From Lytechinus pictus (lineage: Eukaryota > Echinodermata > Echinoidea > Temnopleuroida > Toxopneustidae): 64,000 nt of DNA. The DNA lies in the NCBI RefSeq assembly GCF_037042905.1, contig NC_087252.1, positions 37,370,056 through 37,434,055 of the forward strand. The letters are read 5' to 3'. Below the pieces are notes generated by a model. It made no database searches and was not told the DNA's origin. It saw only the letters and a program-made list of their open reading frames with translations. This document shows positions 57,141 to 64,000 of the stretch, in pieces; position 1 is the first letter of the stretch, and each line of letters opens with the position of its first letter. A program made the translations under genes and the position numbers.

Positions 57141-58373
57141 ACTCCTGCCCGTGGCATTCGGTTTGGGAACGGCATGGAGAACTAATATGATCTTCATTGC
57201 AGGCTACGGAAGGGAGTGGGTAAACCAAGGCAAAGTGTGTTGGCTTTCAAGCGAACGACTACTGTTAGGGATAAAGTGGTATCCAAGCACTCATTTGAAA
57301 ATTAACTTCTGGCAAGATTTCGGTGTTTGAAATAATTCTAAACTTTAGTTGACTCAATCAATTCTTTGTGGTCATCTCTTCTTGGTTATCTCTCCAAGAT
57401 CAGAGATATTAAGGTTATAAGTACCCATATAAGTACCCTGACCTCCTGGGGAGTTCTTGTAACCGTTCTTCTACAAGAGTGATATTGTAGAATTCTTCCA
57501 AGGGTCGATATTTTACATATGTTTAAGTTAATCCATAATATGGTTTCCAAATGGATAAAGATTGGTGTTAAAGGTGAAGTTCTTTTAACATGCAATAAGT
57601 ATTATTATACCAATAATATGGAACCCATAGACATCGTCTTTGGAACTATGAACCATATCATGAGGTAGTTTAATTTGTGCAAGGTTTTACTTTTTAAGCA
57701 TCTATTAGTACCTCTATGATTGACACATTTATATTCTCACCACACGGCCTTTAACCATTGGTTGCTACAGAAAACATAATTTACTTAGCAACTGGTACTT
57801 CGCATCCATGGGCTTGTATACATTGTTCTTTGGTTGTTGTGATTAATGCATTAATGCTTTAATAGAAAAGATGTGATTCATAGAAATTATAATCCTAAAA
57901 GATACCCTATAATAATTGTTACCGTGGAAAATGTTACTTAGCAACGGTTTCTATGGTGCTCATTAGGTCTACCTATGGAAACATTCATAATATGATGAAT
58001 CTACGGGCCAAATTTAATTTCTGAGCTATTCTGAGTAGATTATAATGATCTGAACTAAGATAAAGAATTTGTTGCTACGGAAGAGGGTCACTTAGCAACC
58101 GTTGCTATGAATAAATGGATCAAAACTGTTGTGATACAAAGGAACATGCTTTAGATTAAAATTTGTATGACATATCGCTTGTGAAAATGTTACTCAAGCC
58201 CAATTAAGCTCAGTTACTAAGGTAAATATTTTACCTAGCAACCGTTGCTATGTTTGGTGAACTCACGTTGGCACTCCCTGCTAAAAATGTTTAGAATAAC
58301 TTACTCTACCTTTGTGCCAATTTTCATGCTTGTACCATTTTCTGAACATTTTTTTCACCAATCACCTAGACTA

Positions 58374-59424
58374 TTACTATTCAAATTAGAAAAATACGGC
58401 ATTACTCGTACTTCATTGAAATGGTTTGAATGTTATTTAAGTAACAGAAAGCAAATGGTCTGTTGCCATGGTGAAATGTCATCATATAAAGATGTAGATA
58501 TCGGAATTCCGCAAGTGAGTGGGCTTGGCCCGGCTCTTTTTCTCTTAATAATTAATGATATTTCTACTTGTCTCAACAGTGGTGAATGTAATATTTTTGC
58601 TGATGACGTGGTAATTTATGATTATGGTTCCGATGTCAATGAAGTTACTTTAAAGATGCAAAAGAATATCGACAATGTTAAAAAATGGTATGATAAAAAC
58701 CACTTAAGTATAAACGTCAGTAAGACAAAGGTAATGCTGTTGAGAAATAGGTCTTATTCATGCGATAAGATTAATATTTTTATTGATAATAATTTGGTGG
58801 AACAGGTGAAATCTATTAGATACCTCGGTGTTGAAATTGATGAAAATTTGAATTGGAGTTCGCACGTTAATCAAATCCAAAACTTTAGCCTACAAGATAT
58901 TTTCACTCGGTAAACTGAGACAATTTTTGAATAAATCCCTCCTTAACACTCTTTATATGACAAATGTTTTGCCAATTTTAGATTATGCCATTTCTGTTTG
59001 GGGAAATTATATTGGTAAAAGGGAACTAGATCACTTAACACAATTACAAAAAAGAGCAGCACGCTACGTTACAGGTAATTTTGATAATGTTAACAGCCGT
59101 GGTGAAGATCTCATGAAGGAACTCAAATGGCCTACTATTGAGCAAAGACGTGATTATTTTTTAGCCAATATTATGTTTAGGTGTATACATGGAATGGCTC
59201 CTATCAGATTATGTAATAATATTGAGTTGGTAGTTGATAGGCATGACATAAGAACTAGAAATTGTGATACACTCAATGTTATACCACCCAAACCGAATTT
59301 GGAATGTTTTAAGAGGTCTTTTTTATTTTCAGGATCAAAAATCTGGAATAATTTACCACATTTTCTTCAAAATCTACCTTCAATTAACTCCTTCAAGAGA
59401 ATGTATAATCTTTGGAATAGGTAG
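58374..59424 (+). pseudogene. LINE reverse transcriptase, second part
   Basis: Resumes in frame with LLFKLEKYGITRTSLKWFE, then GIPQVSGLGPALFLL (the usual GIPQGS is GIPQVS), IFADDVVIY with an intact ADD, LGVEIDENLNWSSHV. A one-base frameshift near 58875 separates it from LAYKIFSLGK onward, continuing LNKSLLNTLYMTNVLPILDY to IWNNLPHFLQNLPSINSF and stop. Confidence 0.9.
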
Positions 59425-60212
59425 TCTGGTGTCGAGGCGGAGGGGTCGAGGAGGCAGATCGGCGGGGGTTTGGGAGGGGTCGGACGGGCGGTGGGAGGGT
59501 TGTGTGCGTTTGAATGTTGCGATCACTGGTGCTGTGGGGATCCTCCAATTGGCGGTGCGACGGGGATGTGTGGTGTCGCATGTTAGCAGCTTTCCCTTTA
59601 ATGGACTGTGAGATGCCGGCCTAGGGGAGAGTTGTTCGCAGGTGGCATCGCACATCTTTGTTGCGTTGCCGGTGTGGGGGTCTCCGTAGCGTTGGTGATC
59701 GCATTGTTCGGGTGCTCGTTGCCTTCTCATTGTTTGTCCGATTTTTCTCAGGCTTTCGTTGGTCTGTTTCTTTGATTTTTCTGATTTCACACGGGCTATT
59801 TTTGTTCTAAGGGTTTCATTCTCCTCTAATACTTATCATATGAAGCATCATTGTGAAAGGTTGGGGTGGTGTTATCAGATTATCTTGCCGTGATTACTTA
59901 ACTAGTTCGAACTGAATTCCATTTTTTTAATGTCATAATATAATTATTTACAGTATTTTGTTATCATATTTCAGTAACTATGTAATCTCATTTTTTCAAT
60001 GTCTTAACATAATTATTTACAGTATTTTTTTTATCATATTTTAGTAGCTAAGTTTAAATATTTATATGTATTTTGCATCATGATATTATTGTAACTTCAT
60101 ATGTTTTTTATCCCTGTTAAATCAGGACATTGATGTAAAACAGCAATTTAGCTGATCTTTTTATCCTGAATAAATATTTTCTAATAAATAAATAAATAAA
60201 TAAATAAATATC

Positions 60213-60463
60213 TCACCTTAGAATTAGTGAGGCCCCTGATAGATCGTTTAATGATTATCCTCTCTCGTGTTTCAATATTATGCCACCGGCCTAGGAACGA
60301 TTTATAAAGAGCCGGTTTAGGTCAAAGTTCTACATTTATATGATTTTCAGCATACCAGCCTCATATTCAGGGGGTGTTGCCTATGGTGTATGACGTACGT
60401 AGCACCCCCCCCCCCCCGAAAATCTAGGGGGTGCATGTAGCGGTTTATTTGCAATTCCTCTAA
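60213..60463. other. Unrecognised spacer
   Basis: No gene recognised; a C12-like run at 60406. Confidence 0.4.
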
Positions 60464-60822
60464 TGCCAACTCGTCCACTAGCTATCATTTGATCAGTTCG
60501 TCCATTATATCCACATGATCTAATGGCCATTTCGCCTAATAACCAGTTGGTCCAATAGCCATTTAGTCCATAAACCATTTGGTCTAATTAGACTAAGTGT
60601 GAATTGAGCAAAATGAATGAAAATGGACTGGATATCAGACCAACTGGTTATGAGATAAAAATGGTCATAGACAAAATGATGATTAGACGAAGTGATGATT
60701 GGACCAAATGGTAATTGGACCAAATGGTTGTTAGATGAAATGTTGATGGACGGAATGGCATTAGACTAAATGAAGGTAGACCATGTGGTGAGTGGACGAG
60801 TTGGCAGTAGACGAATTGGCAA
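60464..60822. repeat. GGACCAAATGGT minisatellite foldback, copy 2
   Basis: Starts ATGCCAACTCGTCCACTAG and ends GACGAGTTGGCAGTAGACG, with CATTTGGTC/GACCAAATG units in both directions and the turn near 60595. Roughly the inverse of 20876-21215. Confidence 0.85.
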
Positions 60823-61370
60823 TTTACCCTTGCTGCACCCGCGCTTTCCAGAGCCATGTATGCTCATGTTACCATGATTTATACGTAATCATATCATCGA
60901 AGTTGGGTGGGGAAATCAAAATCATGACATTTTTCCCGTCTTCGACATCGGTAATGACAATGTAATTTTGTTTTCTTTTTAAAGATGATAAGAAGCAACT
61001 CGAGCGAAAGATTCTTACAATCTGTGATTGTATTAAAACTGTCGCCTCTTCATTTCAGTACTAGTCATTTTTTCCAGCGCCCTTTAAAATATGAAATTTA
61101 GTTTTGGTCATAATCCTGTTTAGCGGTAAATACTAAAGACATGAAAGAAGTGTATGATGCACTCTTAAAACAAATGAGTCAAATTGACTAGACAAGTAGT
61201 CAACTGGATGTTGTTTGAAGGTTTGCATGGTGGTATGTACAATCGCTTATGTGGTTTACGGTACACCATGTGAAGTGTTGTAGAAACAGTGGATAGGAGA
61301 AGAGAAGAAATGGATAGGCGAGAAAGTGGAGATTTGAGAGTAGAGTATTCTTTCTTGAAAGTAGTCCTGA
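60823..61370. other. Unrecognised DNA
   Basis: No gene or repeat family recognised. Confidence 0.4.
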
Positions 61371-61489
61371 AAAGGACTGTAAACCAGGAAAGATTGATGA
61401 GTTGAGAACAGCTTGAGTAGTAGAGCTAGTGAGGAGATGCTGGCTTGAGTCGGCGAGTAGAGATGATGAGTAGTAGAGAGACTCGACGT

Positions 61490-61517
61490 TTCGGGCAGGT
61501 TGACTGTCCGTCTTCAG
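61490..61517 (-). ncRNA. Hammerhead-ribozyme-like core near the 3' end of a Penelope-like element
   Basis: Minus strand: CTGAAGA (61511-61517), a stem CGGaCAG/CTGcCCG around TCAAC, then GAAACGTCGAGTC (61490-61502). A15.1-U16.1 plus one C-G pair leave a GTC cleavage triplet, as in minimal hammerheads. Stem I is not evident. It lies downstream (minus strand) of the Penelope-like C-terminus at 63639-64000. Confidence 0.6.
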
Positions 61518-61539
61518 GAGTGAGTGTTCTATCTATCTA

Positions 61540-62680
61540 TTATTTTATTTTTATTGGCACGTAAGTCAATTTGACTATTTGTGCCAGCTAATAACTTAAA
61601 TTTTTATTTGGCTTTAATGCCTGAAAAATGAATTTTGATTGGCTTTTGTGCCAGCTTTTGATATTTATGCACCATTTATGAAAACATGGTGTTATATTGA
61701 TTTTGATGCACCATTTATGTTTTCATGGTGTTATTTTCATGCACCCTTTATTATCATGGTGTTATAATAAGAGTTATTTATGGGTCTTATATGGTAATAT
61801 TATTTTTCAAATCAATTTTCATTATCTTGTTGCGACAAGTCAATCCAGGAAAAAAAACCAGAGATTGTGACCAAAATTACTCTGGAAAAACTGTGAGAGA
61901 CTTTTGCAAACCCCCCACTGAATATGTTTATTTCACATTTTAACATCTGCCGTCACGTCGTGACGCTAGTAAGCAAAATTATGTTTGGAGCGTAACTGCC
62001 CAGGAAGATCAATAATGATTATTATGAATTTTTCCCGGAGAGGTCGTAAATTTTGGTGGCTTTTTGGTTCCCTTGAGGAGAGCAATTTGATGAGGTAATT
62101 TTGTGCCTGCTTAGATGGCAAATTTGGCTGGCGTTTTGTGCCTGTAATAGAGCAGAATTTGATTGGCTTTTTGGCCTTGGCGAAAAGTGTACACTTTTGT
62201 TGCATAAGTATCATTATCATCATTTTAGATTAAATTCAAAACTTGCTATAGGAGTTCATTGGAAGTCTTTGTTAAAGGTTAAGGGAGAGAGGGAGATGGA
62301 GATTGTTAGTAACTTAAACTAATATTTTTGTATTTTGTATTTTTTTTTTTTTATAAACGCTTTAACCCTACCTTAAATCCTACCAACTTATAGAAATTGT
62401 TAGTTTTTTAGTTATAAATTTAATGTTTACTCATTAACGCTTATTGATTTTTAAATTTTCTATCGATAAATTATTTTAGTCGGGACATTAAACCCATCTT
62501 GTTTCTCGTATACACTTCTGTTACGTGACTATCTTACCCCTCACTGTAAAAACGCTGTTTAAAAGTTAAACAGCGTTTCTATTGTGTTTATCTTAGTACG
62601 CATCTCCCATGCTAGGCCTCCACGCCCCACCCCCATTGAACTTTCTCACACTTGTACTCCTAGCGAGAGGAAGCCTTAAG
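61540..62680. other. Possible 3' region of the Penelope-like element, otherwise unrecognised
   Basis: Diverged words such as TTTGTGCCAGCT, ATTTTGTGCCTG, GCACCATTTATG recur between 61555 and 62170. AACGCTGTTTAAAAGTTAAACAGCGTT at 62551-62577 is a strong hairpin. No frame of interest. Confidence 0.35.
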
Positions 62681-62683
62681 CTT

Positions 62684-63296
62684 ATTTAAAGGACAAGTCC
62701 ACCCCAACAAAAAGTTGATTGGAATAAAAAGAGAAAAATCCAACAAGTATAACACTGAAAATTTCATCAAAATCGGATGTAAAATAAGAAAGTTATGACA
62801 TTTTAAAATTTTGCTTAATTTCACAAAATAGTTATATGCACATCCTGGTCGGTATGCAAATGAGGGAACTGATGACATCACTCACTCACTATTTCTTTTG
62901 TATTTTATTATATGAAATATGAAATATTTTGATTTTCTCATCATTGTCATGTGAAATGAAGTTTCATTCCTCCCTGAACATGTGGAATTCCATTATTTTA
63001 ACATTTTGTGCTTCAGGCAAGGAGGTCCTAATGGTCAAATTCGCAAAAATTGAAATTTTGTATAATTCAAACAATAAAAAACAAAAGAATTAGTGAGTGA
63101 GTGACATCATCGACTCTCTCATTTGAATGTAACTGGCTCGTTCATATAACTATTTTGTTAAAAATAAGCGAAACTTTGAAATGTCATAACTTTCTTATTT
63201 TACATCCGATTTTGATGAAATTTTCAGCATTGTGCTTGTCTGATTTTTCTCTATTGATTCAAATCAACATTTTTCTGAGGTGGACTTGACCTTTAA
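62684..63296. mobile_element. Palindromic MITE, CAAGTCCACC family, copy 4
   Basis: TTAAAGGACAAGTCCACCCC to GAGGTGGACTTGACCTTTAA. The best preserved copy of the family, 613 bp. Confidence 0.9.
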
Positions 63297-63299
63297 AAG

Positions 63300-63638
63300 T
63301 ATTTAAAAGTATTAACGATTAAAGTGAGTGTTCGCTTGGCGTGCGGCGGTACTTATGGCGTTCGTGCAGACGTGGGGGAAAGCGCTGGGCCGGCGGTCAC
63401 GGCGGGCTGACGTCGTAGGTGGCGCTCGTGCGTGGGTCGGCGGTTTTGGCGGGAAACGAGTTGGCGTGGTATGCGGACGCGGTGTGTAGACGGCGGGGTG
63501 AGTTACGGCGGCGGTGTGTGTGTCGGCGGCGTGGTAGGTACATCAGTGGTGGCGTTCCGTGCGTGTTGGTCGGCGGACTCGTCGGGTAGGCTTCGGCGGG
63601 ATTGAGTGGGTGGCCTGGTGTACGGATGAGGTGTTGGG
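63300..63638. other. G/C-rich stretch after the Penelope-like ORF
   Basis: CGGCGG-rich on the plus strand and much richer in GC than the surroundings. It may be the distal end of the element's ORF in another frame or untranslated sequence. Confidence 0.35.
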
Positions 63639-64000
63639 TCATCGGCGGAGGTTGTAGCGAGGTGTCGGTGTCGGTGGCGTGTGCGTCGGCGAAGTTGCTG
63701 GTTGAGTTGGTGATTCGATCAGACTGCTGTGTTGGGTAGGAGGGCTTGGTAGGGTGACGGTGGACGGCGAGTTGCTTGTGGAGTTGGTTGTGGATTGGTT
63801 GGAAGTTGGGTGGTGACGTAGGATTGGGTGCCAGATGGTGTTGATGTGGAGACCAGGGTCTTGAGGCACGGTGTTGTGTTGATGTATCTCAATGGCTTCC
63901 CTGACCCTTCTGGTATTCCAGTGCCGGATGTTGGTGATATTAGGTGGCTCTTGTCCCAGTCTATGCTGTGATTTTCCTGTTGTGCGTGTTTGACGATGGC
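63639..64000 (-). pseudogene. Penelope-like element, C-terminal end of the ORF (continues beyond the window)
   Basis: The minus strand from the window edge encodes HAQQENHSIDWDKSHL, then in a different frame NIRHWNTRRVREAIEIHQHN and PGLHINTIWHPIL, the pattern found after the GIY-YIG domain in many such elements (H--IDW, R--REA-EI, N-D-G--L--IW). A proline/serine/threonine-rich tail follows to a stop near 63639. The shift near 63945 suggests a frameshift. A further Pro/Arg-rich frame lies at 63397-63642. Confidence 0.6.

Larger units (their letters stand above)
54190..58373. mobile_element. 4.18 kb TIR element inserted in the LINE, TTA duplication
   Basis: Ends TAGTCTGGATGATC and CACCTAGACTA; TTA at 54187-54189 and 58374-58376 is the probable 3 bp target duplication, as in PIF/Harbinger elements. 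Inverted similarity reaches about 120 bp inwards (GGTACAAGCATGAAA, AGGTAGAGTAA, ACATTTTTAGCAGGG). Subterminal TAGCAACNGTTGCTA words recur (54325, 54355, 54465, 57760, 57940, 58095, 58240). No transposase was recognised. Frames at 55165-55446 and 55674-55988 match nothing I know. Confidence 0.8.
53575..60212 (+). mobile_element. CR1-like LINE copy, split by a 4.18 kb insertion
   Basis: The fragment consists of 53575-54189 and 58374-60212. The 3' region after the stop at 59424 includes a G-rich stretch (59430-59700) and ends with TATCCTGAATAAATATTTTC and (AATA)n at 60180-60212. The 5' end is truncated at the adjacent MITE. Confidence 0.85.

Noticed and set aside
59380..59790. 136-codon minus-strand frame rich in P, R and T
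   Set aside because: Antisense to the LINE 3' region; no recognisable domain or start context.
63300..64000. CpG-island promoter
   Set aside because: The GC richness is better explained by proline/threonine/arginine-rich coding of a Penelope-like element end; no transcription-start features are visible.

Overview
The window is animal nuclear DNA. It is AT-rich, contains one multi-exon gene with GT-AG introns, and is otherwise almost entirely transposable-element and satellite sequence. The mix of families suggests a marine deuterostome, most likely an echinoderm such as a sea urchin: a palindromic MITE built on CAAGTCCACC, TGACCTTTGACC satellite units, CR1-like LINEs with (AATA)n tails, Penelope-like elements, foldback elements and tRNA-derived SINEs. 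The species assignment is inference from remembered repeat style, not a database match.

The one recognisable host gene is on the minus strand, from the ATG at 44618 down to a stop at 15337-15339. I assembled it by hand from 14 coding exons. Every junction is GT-AG and the phases agree. The total is 1824 nt (607 residues plus stop), the usual size for a sodium/solute symporter of the SLC5A5/6/8/12 branch (monocarboxylate, iodide or multivitamin type). The gene covers about 29 kb and its introns are packed with repeats.

Layout. 1-4,270: simple repeats and unrecognised DNA. 4,279-4,881: a palindromic MITE. 4,984-8,313: a 3.3 kb foldback element with ~176 bp tandem subunits in both arms. 8.3-15.3 kb: MITEs, SINEs and an 11,993-13,580 element carrying a 162 bp satellite with nuclear-receptor-like DR1 sites. 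15.3-44.6 kb: the transporter gene. Intron 3 holds a near-perfect 3,855 bp palindrome made of two head-to-head Penelope-like (GIY-YIG) copies. Intron 1 holds a second inverted complex: a tRNA-like pair, two inverted 2.1 kb elements and a 411 bp repeat array. 45.35-51.43 kb: a TTAA-flanked piggyBac-like element inside another MITE and itself enlarged by insertions, including a 1.1 kb minisatellite. 51.73-60.2 kb: two LINE copies in opposite orientation, one inside a MITE and the other split by a 4.18 kb TIR element with a TTA duplication. 60.4-64 kb: a minisatellite foldback, a further MITE and the 3' end of a minus-strand Penelope-like element whose downstream DNA carries a hammerhead-ribozyme-like core.

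No prokaryotic features (operons, CRISPR arrays, ribosome-binding sites) are present. The most unusual material is the set of large young palindromes, the hammerhead-like motifs (two of them in sense orientation inside transporter introns), the nested insertions, and repeat arrays that carry transcription-factor-like sites.
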